Assembly (NCBI RefSeq): GCF_004795255.1 | Contig: NZ_SSBQ01000002.1 | Span: 1,428,001 to 1,492,000 of the forward strand | Source of the DNA: Streptomyces sp. RKND-216 | GTDB lineage: Bacteria; Actinomycetota; Actinomycetes; Streptomycetales; Streptomycetaceae | Length of the DNA stretch: 64,000 nucleotides | Direction: 5' to 3' | Part shown: one piece after another, positions 36,511-44,740 of the stretch | Position numbering within the stretch: the stretch's first letter is position 1 | Layout of the letters: each line of letters begins with the position of its first letter | Notes under the pieces: generated by a model | The model's input: only the letters and a program-made list of their open reading frames with translations | Told to the model about the DNA's origin: nothing | Database searches by the model: none | Position numbers and translations under genes: made by a program

Positions 36511-37293
36511 TCACGCCGCGTAGGGCGCCACGATCCCCAGCGCCCCGGCCACGGCACGCAGCACGGCCGGCCGGTGCGTGGCTGTGCGCACCACCCCCTC
36601 GTCGTCGCGGAATCCACGGTCGGCGAGGACGTACAGCGCGCGGAGGGTGCGCATGGTGTTGGACGCCCAGGCCGGCACCGGGCCGGGTTCCCCGGTGCGG
36701 AACGCCGCGACGACCGGTTCCGCCCACCGCTCGGAGTCGGCCGCGGTGATGTCGGGCCCCGCGAGGATCTGCGCCAGGGCGTGGGCAATGCGGTCGTCCT
36801 CCTGCGCGTCGAAGAGGTGTGTGGTGGGGGCGAGCAGCCGGGCGACGGCCGTCGGGGCGAGCGTGCCGGGCGGCTCGCGGCGCCCGCGGGCGAGCGCGGC
36901 GAGGAGGTCGGCGCCGTGGGCGGCGGCGTGCAGCCAGCCGAGCGCGGCGTCGTGGCCCCGCAGGTCCTGCTCCGCCGGGTACCAGCGGGCGAACGCGTCC
37001 CACCACTCGGGACGCCAGTCGCCCGCCTCGGCGATCCGGGCGAGGACGAGCGGCGCGAACGTGCGGGCCTGCACCTCCGGGTGCGCGAGGTGCTCCGCCG
37101 TCCGGTCGCCCAGCATCCGCAGCTCCCCCGCGTCCAGATGGGGCACCCACTCCTTCGCCCGCCGGTAGGCGCGTTCGTCGCGTACGACGGGGTCCGGCGA
37201 GCGCAGGTCGGAGAGCAGCGTCTCCAGCGCGGCGGCTCGCCGGGGGCCGGTGAGGACGCGCAGGTCGTGCGCGGTGGGTGGTGGGGGCGGCAT
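36511..37293 (-). CDS. DUF2785-type helical-repeat protein
   Basis: This encodes 260 residues, all helical, resembling the DUF2785 family by WRPEWWDAFARWYPAEQDLR and GHDAALGWLHAAAHGADLLA. There is a Pro-rich start MPPPPPTAHDL. No catalytic motif is evident, and the fold may be HEAT-like. It starts 3 bases from the end of the GNAT gene upstream on the same strand, so the two are co-transcribed. Function is unknown. Confidence 0.78.
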   Translation of the reverse strand: MPPPPPTAHDLRVLTGPRRAAALETLLSDLRSPDPVVRDERAYRRAKEWVPHLDAGELRMLGDRTAEHLAHPEVQARTFAPLVLARIAEAGDWRPEWWDAFARWYPAEQDLRGHDAALGWLHAAAHGADLLAALARGRREPPGTLAPTAVARLLAPTTHLFDAQEDDRIAHALAQILAGPDITAADSERWAEPVVAAFRTGEPGPVPAWASNTMRTLRALYVLADRGFRDDEGVVRTATHRPAVLRAVAGALGIVAPYAA

Positions 37294-37296
37294 CGG

Positions 37297-38088
37297 TCAG
37301 GTGCCGCGCTGGAGCTGGACCTGGCGTTCGGTCTCGGTGAAGCCGAGCCGCCGGTAGAGGTCGACGGCGTGGTAGTCGGGGTCGGCGACGATGACGAGGG
37401 TGTTGGCGCGGAGTTCGGCGAGCGCCCAGTGGCCGGCGTGCTGAACGACCGCGGTGGCGAGGCCGCCTCGGCGGTGGTCCGGGTGCGTTTCGACGTTCTG
37501 GTAGCGGGCGAGTCCGGAGCCGTCGGTGAAGATGCCGGCGCCGGCGGCCATCCGGCCGTCGACGAAGGCGCCGAACCAGGCGCCGTACCCGCCCTCGCAG
37601 AGGCGGCGGAGGTCCGCCTGCCGGTTCTCGGTGAACGCGCGGTGGGCCGGGTCGGACAGGTCGCCGTCGTCGCACGCCGCGTGGACGCGGGCGGCCTGCG
37701 CCCAGTCGTCGTCCCCGTGCAGCGGGCGGATGTCGACGCCGGGCGGGGTGCGGTCCGGCGCGGGCATCTCCTCGGCGGTGAGCACCGCGTTGACCTCGAC
37801 GGTCACGCCGAGCCGGGCCAGTTCCGCCGCGTCGCCGGCCTCGCCGTCGACTCCGTCGACGCCCAGCGAGAAGTGGGTGGCCTCCGGGAAGTACTCGCCG
37901 AACTCGTGCGTCCAGTGGTCCGCGTCGCCGTCGCGGAGCGGGGAGGCGACCAGCACGTAGTTGCCCCACCAGAACCCGGGGTTCGTCGGGGTGCGCACCA
38001 CCTGGTGCGTGGACCGGTCCACGACGACGGACCCGCTCATCTCCAGCATCATCAGGTCCGTGCGGAACCCCAGCGATATGACATTCAC
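37297..38088 (-). CDS. GNAT-family N-acetyltransferase
   Basis: This encodes 263 residues. The N-terminal half has a family-typical FWWGNYVLVASPLRDGDADH segment, and the C-terminal half is a GNAT domain with the acetyl-CoA loop VETHPDHRRGGLATAVVQHA, then YHAVDLYRRLGFTETERQVQ. I take GTG 38088 as the start (VNVISLGFRTDLMML). An upstream in-frame start at 38217 would add a non-conserved Arg-rich stretch. Acceptor unknown. Confidence 0.88.
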   Translation of the reverse strand: MNVISLGFRTDLMMLEMSGSVVVDRSTHQVVRTPTNPGFWWGNYVLVASPLRDGDADHWTHEFGEYFPEATHFSLGVDGVDGEAGDAAELARLGVTVEVNAVLTAEEMPAPDRTPPGVDIRPLHGDDDWAQAARVHAACDDGDLSDPAHRAFTENRQADLRRLCEGGYGAWFGAFVDGRMAAGAGIFTDGSGLARYQNVETHPDHRRGGLATAVVQHAGHWALAELRANTLVIVADPDYHAVDLYRRLGFTETERQVQLQRGT

Positions 38089-38185
38089 CCGCCCGACCCT
38101 ACGTGTCCCCCCACCCGCGGTCAGCTGCTTTCCCGGTTGCCCCCTTTGCCCCGCCTCCGGGGCCCGGGGCCGGTGCGCGTCGCGT

Positions 38186-38620
38186 TCAGGCCTCGTCCGG
38201 CAGCAGGCGGAACGCACGGTGCCGCGTCAGCGGCCGGATCACCCGGAAGTCGCGCCGGTCGAGCGTGAGCACGCAGTCCGTCTCGTAGGCGGCGGCGACC
38301 ACCGCGTTCGCGGCGTCCACCAGGTCCAGGTCGAGGTCGGCGTACCGGGCGCGCAGGCTCAGCGCGTCGGCGAGCATGTCCGGACCGACCTCGGCGAGCA
38401 CGGCACGGGTCTGCCGGAACCGTTGCACGAGCATCCGTACCGCCGTGTCGGCGGCCGAGCGACCGGCCCGGCTGCCGGTGACCTGGTGGATCTCCGTGAC
38501 GGTGAGCGGCGAGACCACCAGGAGGCCGACCGAACCGAGGACCGCGCGGCATGCGTCGTGCTCGGGGTCGCTGCGGTTGAACGCCGCGATCAGCCCCGAC
38601 GTGTCCCCCACCGCGATCAC
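38186..38620 (-). CDS. PIN-domain toxin (VapC-like RNase)
   Basis: This encodes 144 residues with the PIN acidic residues D6 (VGDTSGLIAAF), E43 (LTVTEIHQV), D102 (LDLVDAANAVV) and D121 (CVLTLDRRDFRVIRP), as needed for metal-dependent RNA cleavage. The start is GTG 38620, which overlaps the antitoxin stop (GTGA), the usual coupling of antitoxin-first TA operons. Target RNAs of this VapC are unknown. Confidence 0.9.
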   Translation of the reverse strand: MIAVGDTSGLIAAFNRSDPEHDACRAVLGSVGLLVVSPLTVTEIHQVTGSRAGRSAADTAVRMLVQRFRQTRAVLAEVGPDMLADALSLRARYADLDLDLVDAANAVVAAAYETDCVLTLDRRDFRVIRPLTRHRAFRLLPDEA

Positions 38621-38877
38621 GCAGCGTCCTCGCCGCTCCCGCGCCGGCGGTTCACCGCGTCGTCGACACCCTGCCGGATCTCGTTCTCGCGCACCGGACC
38701 ACCGAGGTCCAGCGTCTCCTCGAAGAAGGGCTCGTCCCAGGTGCGTGTCGACATGGCCACCAGATGGAAGGCGCGCCGGATCAGTTCCGCCTCCGGCCGG
38801 CCCTCCCGTTCCGCGGCCAGTTTCACCAGGCGCAGGTCTTCCTCGTCGACCATCACGGTCGTCCTCTTCATCGCCAT
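38617..38877 (-). CDS. Ribbon-helix-helix antitoxin (VapB-like)
   Basis: This encodes 86 residues with an N-terminal RHH motif MKRTTVMVDEEDLRLVKLAA and EREGRPEAELIRRAFHLVA, then a charged tail that likely wraps the toxin. The start is ATG 38877. A -10 TAGCAT ends six bases upstream, leaving no room for a ribosome site, so the mRNA is probably leaderless. Toxin and antitoxin overlap by 4 bases. Confidence 0.87.
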   Translation of the reverse strand: MAMKRTTVMVDEEDLRLVKLAAEREGRPEAELIRRAFHLVAMSTRTWDEPFFEETLDLGGPVRENEIRQGVDDAVNRRRGSGEDAA

Positions 38878-38879
38878 AT

Positions 38880-38903
38880 GGTTATGCTAGCAGCACCATA
38901 ACC
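38880..38903 (-). promoter_or_regulatory. TA operon promoter/operator dyad
   Basis: GGTTATG (38880-38886) and CATAACC (38897-38903) form a 7-bp inverted repeat with a 10-base spacer. It covers the -10 TAGCAT (38889-38884 on the minus strand), immediately before the antitoxin ATG. It is a good candidate site for autorepression by the RHH antitoxin. Confidence 0.65.
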
Positions 38904-38942
38904 CGCACGGCGCGCCCGAGGATGCCTCGTCCCGGCCGGTGC

Positions 38943-39383
38943 TCAGCGGAGGCGGAGGCGCGCGGTGACGGTCTTGCCGCCGGTGGCGCGCGGGGTGATC
39001 GTGACGTCCCGGGCCAGGCCGCAGGCGAGGGCCCAGCCGTAGCCGCCCGTTCCCGTGGGGCCGACGGACAGGTCGCCCGTCTCCGGGGGCATCCGGTCGC
39101 TGGGGTCGCTGACGGTGAGGGTGAGCCGGTCGTCGACGCACCGGGCGTCGAAGCCGGTGATCCCCCCGCCGTGCCGGATGGCGTTGCTGGCCAGTTCGGA
39201 GGTGACCAGCAGCGCGTCGGCGATCACGACGTCGTCGCACAGCGCCTCCGCGTACCGGGGGCCGAAGTAGTCCTTGAGCACCTCCAGGACGCGTTCACGA
39301 GCATGCGCCGCGCTGGCGGGCAGCGGGGCCGCCGGGCGCCCGGGTGTCTGCCGGACCGGGTCGTCGCTTCTCAGGTCTTCCAT
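38943..39383 (-). CDS. ATP-binding protein of the HATPase/RsbW-like anti-sigma family
   Basis: This encodes 146 residues with a single HATPase_c_2 domain: ADALLVTSELASNAIRHGGG (N box) and GGYGWALACGLARDVTITPR (G box). In SigB-type systems such kinases bind sigma factors and phosphorylate STAS anti-antagonists. It overlaps the 3' end of the STAS gene by 13 bases, and the sigma gene is upstream, so a partner-switching module is likely. Confidence 0.85.
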   Translation of the reverse strand: MEDLRSDDPVRQTPGRPAAPLPASAAHARERVLEVLKDYFGPRYAEALCDDVVIADALLVTSELASNAIRHGGGITGFDARCVDDRLTLTVSDPSDRMPPETGDLSVGPTGTGGYGWALACGLARDVTITPRATGGKTVTARLRLR

Positions 39384-39904
39384 GTCCGTGCCTCCTCCTC
39401 ACGTGCCGTGTGCGCGCCGTCCGACCACTCGCCCCCGTGGCGGCCGGAGCCGTCGGGGGTGTCGGAGCGGGGGAAGGACGGAGCATCCATGAGGGTGAAG
39501 AAGGCGTCGGTGCCGGTGATGGTGAACAGCCGGTGCAGGGACGCGCTGAACGGGCCGGCCAGCACCATCTGCCGCCCCGCCGCGCGGTGTTCGCGCTGTG
39601 CGGTGAGCAGGGTGTGCAGGGCCGACGAGTCCGCGAAGTCGACGCGCGAGAGGTCCAGCACGGTGCGGCGCACCACCGGATCGGCGGCCGAGGTGAGCGC
39701 CGCCTCCAGGTCGGGGCTGGTGTCGGCGTCTATGGCGCCCCCGACGCGGATCGTGAGCACGTCGCCGGTCACGTCCCGGTCGACGGCGAGGTGCGCCTCG
39801 CGGGAGGCGCACTCCTGCCCGGACGCGGTGGTGTGCTCGGCGGGGGTGGCGTGCTCGGCCGTGCCGGGGGCCTTGTCACGGGTTCTGTGGTGCGGCGGTG
39901 ACAT
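39371..39904 (-). CDS. STAS-domain anti-sigma-factor antagonist
   Basis: This encodes 177 residues. After a Thr/His-rich N terminus of about 40 residues, the STAS domain reads VTGDVLTIRVGGAIDADTSP and RRTVLDLSRVDFADSSALHT; the serine in DFADSSAL is the expected phosphorylation site. The C-terminal tail is Asp/Gly/Arg-rich. It overlaps the HATPase gene and is read in the same direction as the sigma gene. Confidence 0.88.
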   Translation of the reverse strand: MSPPHHRTRDKAPGTAEHATPAEHTTASGQECASREAHLAVDRDVTGDVLTIRVGGAIDADTSPDLEAALTSAADPVVRRTVLDLSRVDFADSSALHTLLTAQREHRAAGRQMVLAGPFSASLHRLFTITGTDAFFTLMDAPSFPRSDTPDGSGRHGGEWSDGAHTAREEEARTWKT

Positions 39905-40002
39905 GGTGGGCGTTCGCTCTTTCTCGTGCTCGTGACGGAGACCTGGACCCCGGCGCGCCAGGGGGGAACGGGGAGCCGGGGCCCAGGAGCGGTGACCGGC
40001 GG

Positions 40003-40230
40003 TCAGGCCGGGAGGGCGGAGTCGTCCCGGGTACGCGCGCCGGGCAGCTGATGGCGGGCGGCTATCAGTGCCGCGTCGACGTCGCGGGTGCCGGTGGCCA
40101 CGCACAGGGTGTACGCGATGTCGTCCAGCCGCTGACGGGCTTCGGCGCTGCCGTCCTCGGCGTGCAGGGCCCGCAGCGTCTCGTACTGGGCGACGAGGTC
40201 GATCAGGACGGCGGGGTGGGCCATGAGCAT
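40003..40230 (-). CDS. DUF5133-type small protein
   Basis: This encodes 75 residues: MLMAHPAVLIDLVAQYETLR followed by ARQRLDDIAYTLCVATGTRD. It resembles DUF5133 proteins that accompany stress sigma factors in Streptomyces (recalled from memory). Start ATG 40230 has GAGGA seven bases upstream. It lies between the sigma factor and STAS genes. Confidence 0.75.
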   Translation of the reverse strand: MLMAHPAVLIDLVAQYETLRALHAEDGSAEARQRLDDIAYTLCVATGTRDVDAALIAARHQLPGARTRDDSALPA

Positions 40231-40320
40231 GACGGATTCCTCCGGTGTGCGGGCGTGTACGGGGCGGGGTCGGGCTTGCACCGACGGGGGCGTGCGTCGG
40301 GCGGATCGGCGGCGTGGGCC

Positions 40321-41142
40321 TCAGGCGGCGACACCGAGCGGCCGTCGGGCCGCGTCGTCGTGGACCTGTTCGCGCACCTGCGTGCAGGCGTGCTTGATCA
40401 GCCGGGACACGTGCATCTGGGAGATGCCGAGTTCCTCGCCGATCCGTGCCTGCGTCATGTCGTGGAAGAAGCGGAGGTGCAGGATGCGGCGTTCCCGTTC
40501 GGGCAGGTCCGCGAGATGCGGCTTGACGGTCTCGCGGTCGAGGACGGTGTCGTAGCTGCCCTCCGTCTGCCCGAGAGTGTCCGCCAGCGAGAAGTCGTCC
40601 TGGCCGGCCTGGAGCTGGGCGTCCAGGGACAGGGCACGGAAGCTCTCGATGGCCTCCATGCCGGTCAGCACCTCCTCCTCGGTGAGCCCTGCGTGTGCGG
40701 CGATCCGGGCGATGGTCGGCGACCGGTCGTCGGCGGTCACGGTCAGTTCACGGACCGCGACCCGCACCTTGTTGCGCAGTTCCTGCACGCGTCGCGGCAC
40801 GTGCACGTGCCAGCTGTGGTCGCGGAAGTGCCGCTTGACCTCGCCGACGATGGAGGGCACCGCGTATGACTGGAACGGCCCCTGCGAGGGGTCGTAGCGG
40901 TCGACGGCCTTCACCAGGCCGAGTGCGGCGACCTGTTCGAGGTCCTCCAGCTGCTCTCCGCGGGCGCGGAACCGGCGGGCCAGCCGGTGGGCCATCGGCA
41001 GCCAGGCTTCCACCAGGCCCTCGATCAGCAGTTCCCGCTCCGGCCCTTCGGGCAGACCGGCCAGCCGACGGAAGTCGGCGTCGGTGTCGGGAGTGTCGTC
41101 GTGCCTGCGAACGTGCTTCGTGGTGTCCCGTACGGCGCTCAT
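40321..41142 (-). CDS. RNA polymerase sigma factor of the SigB/F/G family
   Basis: This encodes 273 residues with sigma-70 regions 2 (AWLPMAHRLARRFRARGEQL, EDLEQVAALGLVKAVDRYDP), 3 (RNKVRVAVRELTVTADDRSP) and 4 (LPERERRILHLRFFHDMTQA, GISQMHVSRLIKHA). The pattern is that of Streptomyces SigB/F-type stress and sporulation sigmas. GGAGCGCTC precedes the ATG at 41142. DUF5133, STAS and HATPase genes follow in the same direction, forming a plausible partner-switching module. Confidence 0.93.
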   Translation of the reverse strand: MSAVRDTTKHVRRHDDTPDTDADFRRLAGLPEGPERELLIEGLVEAWLPMAHRLARRFRARGEQLEDLEQVAALGLVKAVDRYDPSQGPFQSYAVPSIVGEVKRHFRDHSWHVHVPRRVQELRNKVRVAVRELTVTADDRSPTIARIAAHAGLTEEEVLTGMEAIESFRALSLDAQLQAGQDDFSLADTLGQTEGSYDTVLDRETVKPHLADLPERERRILHLRFFHDMTQARIGEELGISQMHVSRLIKHACTQVREQVHDDAARRPLGVAA

Positions 41143-41566
41143 GAGCGCTCCTGCTCCTCCCGGTCCGTGTGCTCTGACGGTCGCGGGAGGCCTGCACAAC
41201 ACCTCGGGGCCCAAGAGGATTGGGAGGACTCCCGCGTGATGTGCCTGCTGTTCCGAAGCACTGGGATCTCTTCTGTCCGGCTGCGCCGATGCCAAACGGA
41301 GATGCACCGAACTCTTTTCGCCCGCCCTTCCTTCTGCTAGTCGCCGCACGAGCCGGCGGGGGACGGACGCCGGGCCACCGCGCCGACCGCGGGCGGCGTG
41401 GACCGTGCGCGGAGCCCCGGGGTGGGGGCCACCGTGACGGCCATCACGGCTGGGTCGCGTGGCGCACCGGGGCGGGGCTCTTTCCGTATGCCTGCCGGGG
41501 ACACGCTGGTCGCCGCGCAGCGCGAGCGGTGACGCGGGAGGCGCGGCGGAGCGGGGCGGGGGCCGG
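41143..41566. other. Intergenic region upstream of the sigma gene
   Basis: This 424-base region lies between the sigma factor gene and the end of the hypothetical gene at 41567. It should contain the sigma promoter. I looked for the SigB consensus (GGGTAC/T near -10) and did not find one. No gene, hairpin or repeat is convincing. Confidence 0.3.
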
Positions 41567-42001
41567 TCAGGAACGCCAGGGTGCGCGGCGGAAGGCGGAC
41601 GAGGCGTCGTTCAGGGGGCGGCCGAGGCTCTTCATCGGCGTCTGCCAGAACGCACGGAGCACGGCGAGGATGCGCCCCCGGGTCGGGGTGTCGAGGGTGC
41701 GGGCGGCGGACACGGCGGCGGACGCTCCGCCGTGGTGCAGGAGTTCCAGCAGGTGGTGGAGGGCTCCGGCGCCGGTCTCGGCGCTCGGCAGCTGGTCGGT
41801 GGCGTGGGCCAGGGTGCCGCCGGTCCGGCGGGCCGACTGGTCGAGGGCGCGGACGAGGCGGATGAGGTTCTCCGGGCCGTGATCAGCGTCCTCGGCGACG
41901 CGCCGTTCCAGTTCGTCGGCGGGGCGGAGGCGGTTCCAGGCGTCGACCAGTTCGGCCAGCGCGGTGTCCGTCGGCGGGGCGGCTTTTCCGTTCTTGGGCA
42001 T
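41567..42001 (-). CDS. Hypothetical protein, helical
   Basis: This encodes 144 residues, mostly helical: TALAELVDAWNRLRPADELE, DHGPENLIRLVRALDQSARR and GALHHLLELLHHGGASAAVS. No recognised domain. It starts at ATG 42001 without a strong ribosome site and follows the Na+/H+ antiporter gene past a terminator, so it is probably transcribed separately. Confidence 0.6.
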   Translation of the reverse strand: MPKNGKAAPPTDTALAELVDAWNRLRPADELERRVAEDADHGPENLIRLVRALDQSARRTGGTLAHATDQLPSAETGAGALHHLLELLHHGGASAAVSAARTLDTPTRGRILAVLRAFWQTPMKSLGRPLNDASSAFRRAPWRS

Positions 42002-42123
42002 CGTCGTACTCGCGGGTGGGAGAGGGAACGCGCGGCAGCCCGGTTCGCAGTGGTGACGCACTGGGCCACGGCGGCGGACCCAGTGAAGTGTGAACGTTTT
42101 CGCAAGCGTGGACAGTACGCATT

Positions 42124-42155
42124 CCCGGCAACGGGAGCGCGCTCCCGTTGCCGGG
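42124..42155 (-). terminator. 32-base perfect palindrome after the Na+/H+ antiporter gene
   Basis: CCCGGCAACGGGAGC-GC and its exact reverse complement form a 15-bp stem (42124-42138 with 42141-42155) with almost no loop. It lies 16 bases after the antiporter stop. It is a terminator by position, though such a tight palindrome could also be a protein site. Confidence 0.7.
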
Positions 42156-42171
42156 TTGTGGCGGGCCAGTG

Positions 42172-43458
42172 TCAGTCCTCGGGAGATCTCTCGGAAGAGC
42201 CGGAGGCCGCGTCCGCGGTCTCCCGGCGCTTGCGCCGGCCCTTGCCGACCGGCCAGCGCGGGCCGCGGTCGTCGTCCGGGATGCCGACGAGCTCCTCGAC
42301 GTCGAAGACGCGGGCGATCGGGACGTCGGAGCTGCTGTGGGCGATGATCGAGAAGGCGATGGTGACGGCGATGAGCGTGAACGCCTCCTCGCCCCGCGGG
42401 ATGCCCGCCTGGAGCACCAGCAGCCCGTAGACGACGGACGCGAAGCCCTTCGGTCCGAACCAGGCCGCGGTCAGGCGCTCCCGGCGGTCGAACTCCGTGC
42501 CGGCCAGCGAGAGCAGCAGCGTCGCCGGGCGTACCAGCACGATGGCCAGCACGGCCACCACGTAGCCGCCGAAGGAGAGGTCGGCGAAGAGCTGCGGGGT
42601 GAGGAGTGCGCCGAAGACCAGGAGGGCGGCGAACTTCGCCAGTTCGGCGAGGGCTTCGCCCAGCGGCTCGAAGGCGTGCTTGGCCTCCGGGGAGACGGCG
42701 GCGAGGACGGCGCCCGCGCTGAACGCGGCGAGGTAGGGGTTGGCGTGGGTGAGGTGGCACAGGGCGTAGAGGCCGGTGCCGATGGCCAGGGGCAGCAGCG
42801 GCTGCAGCTTGGGTTCGGCGCCGAGCACGGGCAGCCGGATCAGGCCGGCGACGAGCAGCGGTGCGGCGACGCCGAAGAGCAGACCGAGGGCGAGTTCCAG
42901 GGAGATGGTGCCGAACGATGCGTCGGCGGCGTCCATCGTCGGCCCGGCGGCGGCGATGAAGATGAGCACGAAGGGCAGGGCGAGACCGTCGTTGACACCA
43001 CTCTCGACGTTCAGCAGCTGCCGCAGCCGTCCCGGCACCTCCTTGCGCCCCACGATGGCGCTGGCGAACACCGGGTCCGTGGGCGACAGCACGGCACCGA
43101 CCAGGAACGAGGTCGTCCAGTCCAGGCCGACGAGGTAGTGGGTGAGCAGCGAGATGCCGAGGAAACACAGCGGCATGCCCAGCCCGAGAGCGCGGGCGGG
43201 GTTCTTCCAGCGGGCGCGCAGCTCGGAGAACCGGACCTGCATGCCGTCGGTGAAGAGCACCGCGAACAGGGCGAGGTCGGCCGTGACGGCGACGATCTCG
43301 CTCTCCGGCGAGATGTGGACGAGTCCCAGGAAGCCGTCGCTGACCAGCGCGCCACCAACCAGGAACAGCAGCGAGGTCGACAGCACGGACCGGGCGGCGA
43401 GCCCGGAAAGCAGCACGGCGATCAGAAGAGCGGCACCGAAGACCGCGACGAGTACCAC
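42172..43458 (-). CDS. Na+/H+ antiporter, CPA1 (NhaP-like)
   Basis: This encodes 428 residues with about 12 membrane helices. The key ion-binding region LVGAVLSPTDPVFASAIVG (the TDP motif) and LRQLLNVESGVNDGLALPFV (the ESGxND motif) are diagnostic of CPA1/NhaP exchangers. FGPKGFASVVYGLLVLQAG and FSIIAHSSSDVPIAR are also conserved. A basic C-terminal tail (VGKGRRKRRETADA) is cytoplasmic. The start is GTG 43458. Confidence 0.95.
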   Translation of the reverse strand: MVLVAVFGAALLIAVLLSGLAARSVLSTSLLFLVGGALVSDGFLGLVHISPESEIVAVTADLALFAVLFTDGMQVRFSELRARWKNPARALGLGMPLCFLGISLLTHYLVGLDWTTSFLVGAVLSPTDPVFASAIVGRKEVPGRLRQLLNVESGVNDGLALPFVLIFIAAAGPTMDAADASFGTISLELALGLLFGVAAPLLVAGLIRLPVLGAEPKLQPLLPLAIGTGLYALCHLTHANPYLAAFSAGAVLAAVSPEAKHAFEPLGEALAELAKFAALLVFGALLTPQLFADLSFGGYVVAVLAIVLVRPATLLLSLAGTEFDRRERLTAAWFGPKGFASVVYGLLVLQAGIPRGEEAFTLIAVTIAFSIIAHSSSDVPIARVFDVEELVGIPDDDRGPRWPVGKGRRKRRETADAASGSSERSPED

Positions 43459-43555
43459 TCAGGGCCCCCCGGGGACGAGTAAAGAAGACGTCAAGCAGGG
43501 GCGACCTTATCCGACGTCGCCGCACACGCCCCGGGCGCCCGGATGGTCTCCGGGG

Positions 43556-44410
43556 TCAGGGCTTGAGTGCCACCCCCGCCCAGAGGCTCACCTCGTCGTC
43601 GCCCGGCGCCTTGCGGGGTTTCGGGAGCAGGGCGTGGGCGGGCAGGGGCACGGACACGTCGGGCCGCCACTTGTGCGCGAGGGTGATCCCGGGTTCCAGC
43701 AGGTCCAGTCCGTCGAAGAAGCGGGCCACCTCCTCACGGCCGCGCGCCTGGGTGGGCACTCCCCTCGCGTTGTAGACGTCCACCAGGCGCCCCACTCCCC
43801 CCGGGTCGATGTCGGCCGTCACATGCGACAGGAACAGCGCCGACCCCGAGGGCAGCGCGGCCAGCAGGCGCGCGACGATCCCATACGGATCGCGGTCGTC
43901 GGGGACGAAGTGGAGCACCGCGTTCATGGACAGCGCCACGGGCCGGGTGAGGTCGAGCGTGCGGGCCAGTTCGGGCGCTCCGAGGATGCCGTCCGGCTGC
44001 GTGATGTCCCCCTCCACGTAGGCGGTGCGCCCGTCGGCGGAGCTCGCCAGCAGGGCACGCGCGTGGGTGAGGACGATGGGATCGTTGTCGGCGTAGACGA
44101 CGCGGGCCTCCGAGTGCACGCCCTGGGCGACCTCGTGGAGGTTCGGACTGGTGGGAATACCGGTGCCGATGTCGAGGAACTGGGTGAACCCGGCGCCGGT
44201 GAGCACGTGCACGGCCCGGTGCATGAAGGACCGGTTGGCGCGGGCGGCGCTGCGGGCGGCCGGCCACGCCTGCAGGGCTTCCTCCGCACCTATGCGGTCG
44301 ACCTCGTAGTTGGTCTTCCCGTTGAGGTAGTAGTCGTACATGCGGGCGGAGTGAGGCCGGTCGAGGCCCAGATCCCGTGGTGGGGTGTTGTCGGAACGGC
44401 TCACTGTCAT
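43556..44410 (-). CDS. SAM-dependent methyltransferase of the PF04672 type
   Basis: This encodes 284 residues, paralogous to the protein at 21729-22529. Matching landmarks are PHSARMYDYYLNGKTNYEVD, the SAM site QFLDIGTGIPTSPNLHEVAQ, VVYADNDPIVLTHARALLAS and LLEPGITLAHKWRPDVSVP. GGAGG lies upstream of the ATG at 44410. The substrate is unknown. Confidence 0.9.
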   Translation of the reverse strand: MTVSRSDNTPPRDLGLDRPHSARMYDYYLNGKTNYEVDRIGAEEALQAWPAARSAARANRSFMHRAVHVLTGAGFTQFLDIGTGIPTSPNLHEVAQGVHSEARVVYADNDPIVLTHARALLASSADGRTAYVEGDITQPDGILGAPELARTLDLTRPVALSMNAVLHFVPDDRDPYGIVARLLAALPSGSALFLSHVTADIDPGGVGRLVDVYNARGVPTQARGREEVARFFDGLDLLEPGITLAHKWRPDVSVPLPAHALLPKPRKAPGDDEVSLWAGVALKP

Positions 44411-44740
44411 GGTGCCTCCGCGCGGGACTCGCCCGTGGATCGGTCGGTGGACGGACACCTGCATCGTAGGACGACGACCGACGCCCGTGATCGTTTTTGC
44501 ACATCAACCACCGCGTGGGTACGGCCTTTTCGCCGGCGAGACCGTTTCGTGGGCGCCTGGAGGCCGGGCTGGACGTGCGCGACGCGTTCCGGTGCACCGC
44601 CCGCCACACGCCCGTGCGTCCCGCCGAAACGGTTCGCCGATGCCTGTCCGGATGATGGCAGCCCGGAACCGTCGTCGATGTCACTCTCGCCCGCTAGTCT
44701 GACGTTCGACCAAGTTCACAGCATTCGGGGGGAAATCGCC

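Noticed and set aside
42124..42155. LacI/CebR operator at the 32-base palindrome
   Set aside because: The centre is GGGAGCGCGCTCCC, two bases longer than the CebR core, and it sits downstream of a gene end, so a terminator fits better.
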